A stretch of DNA of 64,000 nucleotides from a virus. Both the position numbers and the translations under genes were made by a program. Under the pieces are notes generated by a model. It did not search any database. It was not told where the DNA came from and was given only the letters and a program-made list of their open reading frames with translations. This document shows positions 57,801-64,000 of this stretch, piece by piece. The DNA lies in the IMG/VR virus record IMGVR_UViG_3300042402_003111, positions 1-64,000 of that record. One strand, 5' to 3'. Position 1 is the stretch's first letter; each line of letters begins with the position of its first letter.

Positions 57801-58387
57801 ACATTGGTTTTACAGGCAGTGCTGGAACTAATGGCTATACAGGCAGTCAAGGCGACATTGGTTTTACAGGTAGTAAAGGTGATACTGGTTTAGGATTTAC
57901 AATTGCTAAAATCTATTCTAGTGTGTCAGAGTTAACTTCTGATACAAGTCCTGCAGGAATAATTGCAGGACAGTTTGCTATTATTGAAACTGCTAATCCT
58001 GATAATTTAGAAAATAGTAGATTATATCTATGGACAGGCACTTCTTATAATTTTATAACCGACCTGTCAGGAGCAACTGGATTAACAGGTCCACAAGGTA
58101 TAATTGGATTTACTGGTAGTTCGGGATTTGTAGGTAGTACTGGATTTACTGGTAGCATAGGATTTGTAGGTAGCAGAGGGTTAGTTGGCTTTGCAGGATC
58201 TGCCGGCTTTACTGGTAGTCAAGGAACAGGGTTTACAGGTAGTCAGGGTGATCAAGGACTCAGGGGTTATACTGGTAGTTCAGGAACCGGTGGCGGCACC
58301 GGCGGCACATTCGGTAACTTAGATGGTGGTCAACCTGACAGTAACTATGGTGGAATATCCAGTATTGACGCCGGCGGAGTAACCTGA
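48815..58387 (+). CDS. Giant adhesin/tail fibre: Ig-like repeats, collagen-like region, cupredoxin-like domain
   Basis: 3190 residues. N-terminal module (1-70), then about 12 Ig-like (He_PIG-type) repeats of about 95 residues (about 72-1192; core YSISPSLPSGL then GQISGTP), then a collagen-like Gly-X-Y region (about 1203-3155) built on GYTGSQGDIGFTGS. The latter is broken by two related inserts at about 1248-1296 and 1639-1692 (GDSYLISGDLYVWTGSTWTN), a cupredoxin-like domain at about 2607-2715 (see finding) and a last insert at about 3027-3085. No ribosome site is far from the start; the gene follows the previous stop directly. Likely a receptor-binding or virion decoration fibre. Confidence 0.8.
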   Translation: MAIFYYPYPLSTPASTNFSYAVGDYFINQNGAIFRAAAGTGLSAGKLVWPQPTGIKPPVARPSITVNTLSNNNVVVRNNSFTTTVVKAVGGAAIIPTGGTSVSSPGTTPILNFTVSPALPAGITLTATNKTVITIQNTDGTSNLFNSVELTLSGTPTVATANTTYVVTFTDSAGQVGSTTFNLTVESGLAILSSTQAIASRILTQFVAAATFTPVTGSGGVGALTYSISPTLPSGLQFNTTNGSISGTPSVTLTQTTFTVTVTDTADQTSSKTFSLTVNTPPAIVPATSTNIPTLTQGAIVTPFTPVTVSGGVSPLSYNISPNLPSGLSFNTSTGQITGTPTGVSGTTTYTVTITDSVGQTSSSTFTLTVNAAPITTTVSVSNFTATQNVAVTPFTPVTASGGFGTLAYAVSPSLPSGLTINSGTGQISGTSTVTLSQTIFTIIVSDQANQTSSKTFQLLVNAPSAIITTQSVATSSLVINTNITPFIPVTASGGYSNLTFGISPTLPVGLNFNTSTGQITGTPTALSGSTTYTVTATDTLNQTSSKTFTLSVINPPITTTVNVPTRTITQGAVMAAFTPVSGSGGVGALTYSISPSLPSGLTLNAASGQISGTPTSAISQTTFTITVSDTVNQTSSKTFTLTINAPPALNATVSTNASTFIRNVAITPFNPVVGSGGSGTLSYSISPSLPNGLSFITSTGQITGTPTVTSVQTTYTVTVSDSASQTASNTFIITIELPPAITTTLENANVTFTKLQAATAVAPVSAAGGYGSITFNISPSLPNGITFSSSNGRIGGTPSTTSSGNFTITATDSLGQTSSKTFSLTVVNPVLVAVQNISSRSIVQNILTTAFIPVTGSGGTGTYSYSISPSLPSGLSFNTSTGQISGTPTSIINTTTFTVTVTDTDNSTASNTFSLTVTSPPALVLTPNVSTVTLTQDVVVATYTPVAVSGGAGTRTFSISPNLPSGLTFNTITGTFSGTPSGANNLTTYTFTVSDQAGQTNSVTFSIEVLPPQILLTVNSATNIFTQYSQITSFVPISATEGSGTLTYSISPSLPTGLTFNTSTGSISGTPTSVLGLTTFTISVTDSLSQTEFDTFTLVVNEDPPTPITTISNVNPVILTRLEAAELIPVTATGGEGTLTYSISPSTLPPGLFFSSSTGSITGIPTEVFSTSTFTVTVTDIVPQSESRSFTLEIKQEIVEVGKGYTGSRGFTGSVGFVGSLGYTGSKGFTGSAGVGYTGSKGDPGTSVTILGSLNSISNLPASGNAGDSYLISGDLYVWTGSTWTNVGQIQGPDGYTGSQGNIGYTGSEGIGYTGSEGYTGSKGDLGFTGSRGFIGFTGSKGDLGFTGSIGFTGSVGFTGSQGTIGFTGSQGIGYTGSLGDTGYTGSQGFVGSQGDTGFVGSQGVQGFTGSRGFTGSQGDFGYTGSQGDIGYTGSQGFTGSQGVGYTGSQGIGFAGSRGFTGSQGDFGYTGSQGDIGYTGSIGYTGSQGDFGYTGSQGDTGYTGSVGFVGSQGDIGFVGSQGDIGYTGSVGYVGSQGDIGFVGSQGDIGYTGSIGYVGSQGIIGLTGSKGDFGYTGSLGYTGSQGDIGFVGSKGDIGYTGSTGYTGSTGFVGSRGDIGYTGSQGEQGYTGSKGSDGTSVIIIGSVNNANQLPSDYTGNIGDSYIVSNTGHLYIWTGTTWTDVGVIQGPIGYTGSQGVGFTGSTGYTGSQGIIGYTGSQGDIGYTGSIGFTGSIGFTGSQGTIGYTGSKGDLGFTGSVGFTGSQGIVGYTGSQGNIGFTGSRGFSGSKGDLGFTGSAGVGYTGSQGFVGSQGDIGYTGSRGVGFTGSVGFTGSQGNFGYTGSRGDLGFTGSVGYTGSQGDFGYTGSRGDLGFTGSVGYTGSQGFIGFTGSQGDFGYTGSKGFVGSQGDFGYTGSQGNTGYTGSRGFTGSQGATGFTGSQGDFGYTGSVGFTGSKGEGFTGSQGDQGFTGSIGFTGSQGVGFTGSRGSVGFTGSTGDRGYTGSIGFTGSRGDTGFVGSQGDQGYTGSIGYTGSSGFIGSQGITGFSGSRGLTGFTGSQGLRGQEGLEGPIGYTGSLGFTGSVGFKGDQGDQGDIGFTGSQGLQGDPGPQGDLGPQGDQGYTGSRGFVGSIGYTGSQGIPGEAAAIGYTGSIGFTGSQGDIGYTGSRGTDGLQGYTGSIGFTGSQGDIGFTGSQGTDGLQGYTGSIGFTGSQGDIGFTGSQGIPGEYAALGFTGSQGSSGSTGFTGSIGFTGSQGFTGSQGILGFAGSQGLQGDIGYTGSIGFTGSRGNQGDQGEIGPLGYTGSQGDQGDQGIQGDTGFTGSLGYTGSRGFTGSQGIPGEYAALGFTGSRGDAGFTGSTGFTGSIGYTGSQGDTGFVGSTGFTGSQGVTGFTGSQGIPGEYAALGFTGSQGDFGYTGSKGDTGEQGLRGFTGSQGIQGIQGPQGNLGYTGSRGFVGSQGIQGNTGFTGSIGVTGSRGFTGSQGIPGEAAAIGYTGSQGIIGYTGSTGQTGFTGSRGDTGFVGSRGDLGFTGSRGFTGSKGDQGDTGFVGSRGDLGFTGSRGFTGSKGDQGDTGYVGSRGQSGFTGSTGFTGSQGIPGEYAALGFTGSQGGQLFKFNNPGGAFVYTIDGYNENYPTITVFKGDLVYFNLQNITSSHPLAFRLSSGNTDTVPGMTNNNTTSGNHSTSTLISYRVPYDAPTQIVYQCVFHSGMIGIIKIDDRKGYTGSQGITGAQGEQGFRGFTGSKGDTGNQGDRGDQGFTGSRGFTGSQGLTGNQGLRGYSGSRGFTGSKGDQGLQGEIGFTGSQGDQGYTGSIGFTGSASTVIGYTGSLGFTGSQGAGFTGSQGITGFVGSRGDIGFTGSIGFTGSQGTGFTGSRGVVGFSGSKGDLGFTGSNGFAGSQGITGYTGSASTVIGYTGSRGTDGIIGVDGSQGYTGSSGFTGSQGDIGYTGSQGDIGFTGSQGDIGYTGSQGDIGFTGSAGTNGYTGSQGDIGFTGSQGDIGFTGSAGTNGYTGSQGDIGFTGSKGDTGLGFTIAKIYSSVSELTSDTSPAGIIAGQFAIIETANPDNLENSRLYLWTGTSYNFITDLSGATGLTGPQGIIGFTGSSGFVGSTGFTGSIGFVGSRGLVGFAGSAGFTGSQGTGFTGSQGDQGLRGYTGSSGTGGGTGGTFGNLDGGQPDSNYGGISSIDAGGVT
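56355..56518 (+). repeat. Exact 81-bp tandem duplication in the collagen-like region
   Basis: An 81-bp unit (27 codons) starting GACACTGGATTTGTTGG at 56357 is repeated at 56438. The same 81-bp period is seen at 55321 and 55402. Confidence 0.7.
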
Positions 58388-58392
58388 TAAAT
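58385..58392 (+). promoter_or_regulatory. T4-type late promoter box (GATAAATA)
   Basis: GATAAATA overlaps the stop of the giant gene, 25 bases before the ATG at 58418. Confidence 0.5.
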
Positions 58393-58417
58393 ATTAAAAT
58401 AACAGCAGATTTTAAAA

Positions 58418-60670
58418 ATGGCCATACAAATACAGTTTAGAAGAGGTACAGCAGCAGAATGGACTAGTGTCGATCCTACCCTCGCCGAAGGGGAAATGGG
58501 TATCGAAACTGATACAAATCTCTTTAAAATAGGTAACGGTAATGACAGTTGGACAGAGCTACCTTATGGCGGTTTAAGAGGTTATAGTGGAAGTTCTGGA
58601 TTCACCGGCAGTGTAGGAAATATTGCTGTAGCCAATGTATTGTATGTAAGTAAAAGTGGCAATGACAGTAATTCAGGAACAGCACTAAACACTAGTAAAC
58701 TAACAATTAAGGCAGCATTGCAAGTAGCTACAAATGGTACAACAATTTTTGTAAAGAGTGGTGACTATACAGAAATTAATCCCCTAACAGTTCCTGAAGG
58801 TGTGGCCATCGTAGGGGACAATTTAAGAACTGTAACTGTGCGGCCACAAAACAAAACTCAAGATTTATTTTATGTAAACAACGGAATTTATCTAGCACAT
58901 ATGACTTTCAAAGACCACGAAAGTCCTAGTGCTGCTGTTGCGTTTAATCCTAACGGTAGTGCTGGTGTAATTCATACTAGCCCTTATGTGCAAAATTGTA
59001 CCAGTATGACTAGTACTGGCACAGGTATGCGTGTAGATGGCGCACACTGCGAAGGGTTAAGAAGTATGGTCGTAGATGCGTTCACACAATATAATCAAGG
59101 CGGTATAGGTATACATCATCTCAATAGAGGAAATACACAACTCGTATCTGTATTCACTATATGCTGCGATGTTGCAGTTTTATGTGAGAGCGGCGGCTTC
59201 TGTAGTTTAACTAACAGTAATAGCAGTTTTGGTAATTATGGACTAAAAGCAGATGGTGTAAGTTCAAGTTTATATTCTGGAAAAGTTAATGGTGCAACTT
59301 CTGGAAGAACATTTATTATAGATAATTTAACTACAAGACCAAATGTAGGTGATGCTGTGAAGTTTGCAGGAGATACAACTTATTATACTTTAGCAACAAG
59401 CACAGCATTTACTAGCGGATCGACAACTATCACTTATCCTAATTTTTCATCAGAACCAGCAGATGCTAGAAATGCTAGACAAAACATATTAGATGCCAAA
59501 AGTAAAATTCAAATTGATGTTATAGACTATCTCAATGAAACATATCCAAGTTTTGATTTTAATCAATTCAAATGTAGTAGGGATGTTGGATTAATCATTG
59601 ATGCTGTAGTTGACGACATGGTGTTCAACACTAATTATAAATCTGTACAAGCAGGTATAAGTTATTATAGAGCAACTGCTAGCGAAGTCACAACAAATCA
59701 AAAAACTGAAACCATAGCAGGAATTAACTTTGCTAGAGATGCAGTGTTAGATATACTAAGTTCTGACAGTTCTCAAGGTCCAGAATACACAAGAGTTCAA
59801 ACTAATTTTAATACTATTACTAATATTATTAATAATGGTATAGGTGTCGCACCTTCTTACACATTTAATAATTCAACTGCAACAACAACTAATAAGTCAA
59901 GATCTAAAGTAATATTACAAGCTAATCGTAGTTTCTTAATAGAAGAAGGTATAGCCTATATCACAGCAAACTATCCAGGATTAAGTTATGATTCTACAAA
60001 ATGTCGTAGAGACATTGGATATATTGTAGATGCAATAACTTATGACATCACTTACGACGGCAACAGCCAAACAGCCGATGCAGCTGATGAATACTATAGT
60101 ACAGGAACGCTTCAAGTCCCAACTGGAGAGAAGCAGGCTACAATTGATACATTTGCCTATTTAAAAACTGTAACAGCGCAATGTTTAGTTAATACTACTG
60201 TTACTCCATTAAATAACACTGCTAATCAAAACACTAGTAATCCTGCTGCTACTAATACAGAAGTTACAATTAGTAATGGATTATTTGATATTGTTACTAA
60301 TTTAATTGAAAATGCTTATTCTAGCACTATCACATTAGAAGAATCAGCATCGTCAATAGCAGATAATGCCGCAGTAACTTTCCATCAGTTTAGTTTAATT
60401 ACAGCATCAGGCCAAACATTTGAATGGGTTGGTGCTGGAACAAATGTTAATACAGCACTTCCTTACTTAGGAGGTGTACCTGTATCAGATAATCAAGTCA
60501 TACAGGTTAATCAAGGAAAAGTTTATTATACTGGTACCGATCAACGAGGCGATTTTAGAATTGGTAATGATCTAGTGATTAACAGAAACACAGGAACTAT
60601 TACTGGTAGAACATTTACAAAGAGTTTGTTTGCCGTTATGACACCTTATATATTAGCGATTGGAGATTGA
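58418..60670 (+). CDS. Tail fibre/tailspike-like protein with beta-helix region
   Basis: 750 residues. N-terminal module (IQFRRGTAAEWTSVDPTLAE, GEMGIETDTNLFKIGNG), as in phage fibre attachment or Mtd-type N-domains, a short collagen-like bridge (GYSGSSGFTGSVG, about 56-68), and a pectate-lyase-like beta-helix (SKSGNDSNSGTALNTSKLTI, VPEGVAIVGDNLRTVTVRP). The C-terminal half is helical and ends in ILAIGD. No catalytic residues for sugar cleavage are recognised. Confidence 0.7.
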   Translation: MAIQIQFRRGTAAEWTSVDPTLAEGEMGIETDTNLFKIGNGNDSWTELPYGGLRGYSGSSGFTGSVGNIAVANVLYVSKSGNDSNSGTALNTSKLTIKAALQVATNGTTIFVKSGDYTEINPLTVPEGVAIVGDNLRTVTVRPQNKTQDLFYVNNGIYLAHMTFKDHESPSAAVAFNPNGSAGVIHTSPYVQNCTSMTSTGTGMRVDGAHCEGLRSMVVDAFTQYNQGGIGIHHLNRGNTQLVSVFTICCDVAVLCESGGFCSLTNSNSSFGNYGLKADGVSSSLYSGKVNGATSGRTFIIDNLTTRPNVGDAVKFAGDTTYYTLATSTAFTSGSTTITYPNFSSEPADARNARQNILDAKSKIQIDVIDYLNETYPSFDFNQFKCSRDVGLIIDAVVDDMVFNTNYKSVQAGISYYRATASEVTTNQKTETIAGINFARDAVLDILSSDSSQGPEYTRVQTNFNTITNIINNGIGVAPSYTFNNSTATTTNKSRSKVILQANRSFLIEEGIAYITANYPGLSYDSTKCRRDIGYIVDAITYDITYDGNSQTADAADEYYSTGTLQVPTGEKQATIDTFAYLKTVTAQCLVNTTVTPLNNTANQNTSNPAATNTEVTISNGLFDIVTNLIENAYSSTITLEESASSIADNAAVTFHQFSLITASGQTFEWVGAGTNVNTALPYLGGVPVSDNQVIQVNQGKVYYTGTDQRGDFRIGNDLVINRNTGTITGRTFTKSLFAVMTPYILAIGD

Positions 60671-60673
60671 TAA

Positions 60674-61009
60674 ATGGCTACTTTGCCTTTAAATACCTTT
60701 AGAACAAAAGCATTTGAATTAACTACGTCTGAACAGACTATCTATACAACACCAACAGGTCTAACGACTATTGTTCTAGGAGCTCAAGCTAGTAATATAG
60801 GAAACACTGCTGCTACAATTACATTTACTCTGCGTAAAAATAATACAGATTATGTAATGTTAAATGCATTTGAAATCCCTCCAAATGATGCTGCTGAAGT
60901 TACTACTGGAAAATTAGTTATTGAAGAAGGTTCGAGCGTTAAAGCTGTAGTCAGTGCTAACAATGCTGTTAATTTAGTTTTAAGTATTTTGGAAACGTCA
61001 AATGAGTAA
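60674..61009 (+). CDS. Small virion protein
   Basis: 111 residues, all-beta pattern (ATITFTLRKNNTDYVMLNAF). Related to 62907-63272 (AALTVDLYRNNTAYRIVNEV). Likely a fibre-associated structural protein. Confidence 0.6.
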   Translation: MATLPLNTFRTKAFELTTSEQTIYTTPTGLTTIVLGAQASNIGNTAATITFTLRKNNTDYVMLNAFEIPPNDAAEVTTGKLVIEEGSSVKAVVSANNAVNLVLSILETSNE

Positions 61010-62897
61010 AAGTCGTCTTGTTAGCGGCAAACAGAAAAAGAAATCAGGTGCTAGTCTTGATCAAGATCGCTATGACTATTTAGATGTCAGTAATGCCGAA
61101 CCTGATTTGGGCTTACCACAAGTAGATTCTAGTGTACTTATTGGTGACACAGATGGCACTAGGACTTGGATCGACATTACTACCTATGCTAATGACTTTA
61201 AAGGTTATACTGGTAGCCAAGGTGATATTGGATATACAGGCAGTCAAGGTGATATTGGCTATACAGGAAGTTTTGGTTATACTGGTAGTTTCGGCTATAC
61301 TGGAAGTCAAGGCCCTCAAGGAAATTTTGGCGGGGTAACTTTTGATTATACATTTGACACTAATACAACTAATTCTGCTCCTGGAACAGGTAAATTAAAA
61401 CTAAACCAGAATGATATATCTACCGCTAGTGTTTTATATATTCAAGACACTGACGATAATAATGCTAATCTAGATGCATATCTAACTACTATCGATGCAA
61501 GCACTAGTCAGCTTAAAGGACATATACGAATCAGCAACAAAGCGAACAGTGACGATTTCGCTATATTCACTATCACTGCTAATAGTACAAATAATTCTAC
61601 GTATTTTACTGTACCAGTCAGTTATGTTTCTGGAACTGCTAGTTCTTTTTCAAATAATGAAGATATAATTATTACTTTTGCTCGTACAGGAGATAAAGGT
61701 GATATTGGATATACCGGATCACAAGGTGATATCGGATATACAGGAAGTTTTGGTTATACAGGTAGTCAAGGAGATATTGGCTATACCGGCAGTCAAGGAG
61801 ATATTGGCTATACAGGAAGTTTTGGTTATACCGGCAGTCAAGGCGACATCGGATATACAGGAAGTTTTGGTTATACTGGTAGTCAAGGCGACATCGGATA
61901 TACTGGTAGTACCGGAGCAGCTGGATATGTTGGTGCAGATGGAGCTCAAGGTTATACAGGAAGTCAAGGTTATACAGGAAGTCAAGGAACAACTGGATTT
62001 GTCGGTAGTCAAGGCGACATCGGATATACAGGAAGTTTTGGTTATACAGGAAGTCAAGGTTATACTGGTAGTCAAGGAGATATCGGATATACCGGATCAC
62101 AAGGTGATACCGGATATACAGGAAGTTTCGGCTACACTGGTAGTCAAGGAGATATCGGATATACCGGATCACAAGGTGATACCGGGTATGGCGGCAGTCG
62201 AGGCGATGTTGGTTATACTGGAAGTCAGGGAAATATAGGTTACACTGGTTCAAAAGGATTGGCAGGAAATTTTGGCGGCGCCACTTTTGGATATAATTTT
62301 AATACTACAACAACACTTAATGTTAGTCCAGGATCTGGAAAATTTGCCGTCAACAACTCAAACCTGTCCTTAGCCACTGAGATGGCTATAAGTCAATTTG
62401 ATTATTATACAAACAACATTAAACCGTATCTATTAACAGTAGCAGACAGTAATTCAACTGTAAAAGGCTATGTAAAATTTACTAGTCAACCAAATCCTCA
62501 GACGTTTACATTTTATTCCATATCAGGGTCTGTAACAGATAGTTCCACATATGTAAATTTAACAATCACTTATGTAGCAGGAAGCACTAGTCCGTTTACA
62601 AACAACGAAGATATGTTTCTTACTTTTTCAAGAACTGGAGATATTGGAAATATAGGTTATACTGGTAGTCAAGGTGAAAGCACTTATACATATTCTGATA
62701 ATCCTCCTGCAAATCCAGCTATAGGAGATAGATGGTTTGATTCGTCTTTAGGAATAGAATTTATTTGGACAGATGACGGTGACGGACTACAATGGGTAGA
62801 ACTTGCTGCTAGTGGATTTATTGGTACAACAGGGTATACCGGATCAGCAGCCACTTCAGGAAAGTCTATAGCAATGGCCATGATATTCGGAGGATAA
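61002..62897 (+). CDS. Collagen-like tail fibre protein
   Basis: 631 residues: N-terminal part, collagen-like block (GYTGSQGDIGYTGSFG), a beta domain (about 107-225), a second collagen-like block, another copy of the beta domain (about 425-545) and an end with DRWFDSSLGIEFIWTDDGDG. The two beta domains are clear paralogs (VTFDYTFDTNTT / ATFGYNFNTTTT). Likely a fibre subunit. Confidence 0.7.
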   Translation: MSKSRLVSGKQKKKSGASLDQDRYDYLDVSNAEPDLGLPQVDSSVLIGDTDGTRTWIDITTYANDFKGYTGSQGDIGYTGSQGDIGYTGSFGYTGSFGYTGSQGPQGNFGGVTFDYTFDTNTTNSAPGTGKLKLNQNDISTASVLYIQDTDDNNANLDAYLTTIDASTSQLKGHIRISNKANSDDFAIFTITANSTNNSTYFTVPVSYVSGTASSFSNNEDIIITFARTGDKGDIGYTGSQGDIGYTGSFGYTGSQGDIGYTGSQGDIGYTGSFGYTGSQGDIGYTGSFGYTGSQGDIGYTGSTGAAGYVGADGAQGYTGSQGYTGSQGTTGFVGSQGDIGYTGSFGYTGSQGYTGSQGDIGYTGSQGDTGYTGSFGYTGSQGDIGYTGSQGDTGYGGSRGDVGYTGSQGNIGYTGSKGLAGNFGGATFGYNFNTTTTLNVSPGSGKFAVNNSNLSLATEMAISQFDYYTNNIKPYLLTVADSNSTVKGYVKFTSQPNPQTFTFYSISGSVTDSSTYVNLTITYVAGSTSPFTNNEDMFLTFSRTGDIGNIGYTGSQGESTYTYSDNPPANPAIGDRWFDSSLGIEFIWTDDGDGLQWVELAASGFIGTTGYTGSAATSGKSIAMAMIFGG

Positions 62898-62906
62898 GGA
62901 AGAAAA

Positions 62907-63272
62907 ATGAGTAATCCAAACATAGTAAATGTTATTAATATTGCAGGCAATACTGAAGTACAGTTAGTTACAACTAGCCCTACTGCTATAGTTACTAATA
63001 GTTCCTCAAGCGGAAAGATTTATAAACTTAATGCCGTAATCGTCAGCAACGTAGATTCATCAAATTCAGCTGCGTTGACAGTAGATTTGTATAGAAACAA
63101 CACTGCTTACAGAATTGTAAATGAAGTTAGTATATTAAGTAAATCTAGTTTTACTCCAATAGATAAATCATTATGTTTATACTTACTAGAGGGCGATGCA
63201 TTAAGATTAACTGCAAGTAACAATAACAGATTAGAAGCTATCTGTACTTGGGAGGAAATCAGCGATGTATAA
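62907..63272 (+). CDS. Small virion protein, paralog of 60674-61009
   Basis: 121 residues, beta-rich (NRIVNEVSILSKSSF-like strands, SGKIYKLNAVIVSNVDSSNS). GGAAGAAAA precedes the start. Duplicated order with the collagen-like genes suggests a repeated gene pair. Confidence 0.6.
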   Translation: MSNPNIVNVINIAGNTEVQLVTTSPTAIVTNSSSSGKIYKLNAVIVSNVDSSNSAALTVDLYRNNTAYRIVNEVSILSKSSFTPIDKSLCLYLLEGDALRLTASNNNRLEAICTWEEISDV

Positions 63273-64000
63273 CAAAGGAAGAATAGGTCGACGAACTAAT
63301 GATTCAGAAGGCTTAACCAAACTTCCTCAACATTTCTATGAGACACAAACACCGTCCCCGACAATTCAAAGCTACGATGTTTGTGAATTAGGAACATATG
63401 TACCATTAGACGATGTTGCGCTTGATCTTGCCGGTAGTCAAACTATAGTAATCCATGGCGCAGGATTTAGTCCAAATGCTACTGTTCAACTAGACGGTAC
63501 TACTATAAACACAGTTACATTCTTAGATCCTACAAGATTAGCTTTTACTAGTATTGCTAAAGCCAGCGGAACATATTCATTATTAGTTAATAATGGCAAC
63601 GGGAGAGCAGCTTTATTAGTTCCAGGTATAGTGTACAGTGGAGTTCCGACGTTTGTAAGTCCAGCAGCTGGCAGTATAGGATCTTTTTATGAAACTAATT
63701 CTATTAACGAAACAATTTCAGCAACAAGCGACAGTGCGGTTACTTATACTATAAGTGCCGGAACTTTACCATCTGGTGTTACGCTATCTAGTTCTGGTGT
63801 GTTAAGTGGAACTAGTCCCGTAGATAGTGGAATAACTACTTACAGTTTTACAGTAAAAGCTACAGATCAAGAAGGACAAGATTCATTTAGAAGTTATAGT
63901 CTTACTATCAACACTGATGTAGTTACATGGAATGCTCCTGCAAATAATTCAAATTATGAGTTGGAGCAAACTATTCCTATTGATCCTATAACTTTATTGG
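63265..64000 (+). CDS. Ig-like/IPT-type fibre protein (truncated by window edge)
   Basis: 245 residues visible, frame open to the end. MYNKGRIGRRTNDSEGLTKL start, an IPT/TIG-like segment (IVIHGAGFSPNATVQLDGTT, RLAFTSIAKASGTYSLLVNN) and one He_PIG-type repeat (YTISAGTLPSGVTLSSSG), as in the giant adhesin. Overlaps the previous stop by 8 bases. Confidence 0.7.
   Translation, partial: MYNKGRIGRRTNDSEGLTKLPQHFYETQTPSPTIQSYDVCELGTYVPLDDVALDLAGSQTIVIHGAGFSPNATVQLDGTTINTVTFLDPTRLAFTSIAKASGTYSLLVNNGNGRAALLVPGIVYSGVPTFVSPAAGSIGSFYETNSINETISATSDSAVTYTISAGTLPSGVTLSSSGVLSGTSPVDSGITTYSFTVKATDQEGQDSFRSYSLTINTDVVTWNAPANNSNYELEQTIPIDPITLL

Noticed and set aside
58418-58600. Diversity-generating retroelement, because the N-terminus resembles the Mtd N-domain
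   Set aside because: No reverse transcriptase and no template/variable repeat pair is visible; the domain is a common fibre module.

Overview
The window looks like part of a large T4-type (Caudoviricetes, myovirus-like) phage genome from an aquatic environment. I infer this from a T4-like primase (gp61) next to a replicative helicase (gp41), T4-type late promoters (NATAAATA) in front of many genes, dense overlapping small genes, phage tRNAs, and a tail-fibre cluster built from collagen-like Gly-X-Y repeats. DNA is AT-rich. The host cannot be named; a Gram-negative host is suggested by lipoprotein signals, a heptose-epimerase-like gene, a YqgE/AlgH gene and consensus sigma70-type promoters.

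Layout. 1-5.5 kb (+): sugar and surface-modification genes (cupin, FkbM methyltransferase, glycosyltransferase, second methyltransferase, 2OG oxygenase-like protein), then conserved phage genes and a 192-aa protein that resembles the catalytic core of DNA polymerase III alpha (DnaE) with most of the enzyme missing. 5.5-13.9 kb (mostly +): primase, single-domain NodU-type carbamoyltransferase, helicase and small virion or membrane proteins, many behind late promoters. 13.9-14.2 kb: convergent gene-free zone with repeats and nested hairpins. 14.2-40 kb (-): a long early region of about 90 small genes. From 15 to 25.4 kb nearly every transcription unit carries its own TTGACA-N16/17-TATAAT promoter followed by an AGGAGC ribosome site. 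It also carries four tRNAs, an AAA ATPase, an SSB-tail-like protein, paralogous small-protein families and a D,D-carboxypeptidase-like enzyme. 40-47.6 kb (+): divergent promoter hub, ParB/DGQH-like protein, two HNH nucleases, epimerase, a three-domain cell-wall enzyme, YqgE/AlgH, DUF454 and a secreted thermonuclease. 47.6-64 kb (+): the tail-fibre/adhesin cluster with a 3190-aa protein combining about 12 Ig-like repeats, a long collagen-like region and a cupredoxin-like domain.

The most unusual observation is a candidate amber-decoding set. A well-formed tRNA with anticodon CUA lies at 31281-31356. Two genes downstream, a gene with an excellent ribosome site and ATG has TAG as its third codon. 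A second reading frame (17301-17609), in a stretch that looks empty under the standard code, has two internal TAG codons and no other stop. At least five other small genes end in TAG, so this would be suppression rather than full recoding.

Other points of interest are the DnaE-core-like protein, late promoters placed so close to ATG codons that the mRNAs should be nearly leaderless, inverted repeats bracketing the -10 of several early promoters, a gene-free island at 25.5-25.9 kb with a + strand promoter and 10-bp tandem repeats, and twin hairpins with identical loops in the 40.1 kb leader. Function calls come from reading motifs by eye; no database search was run.
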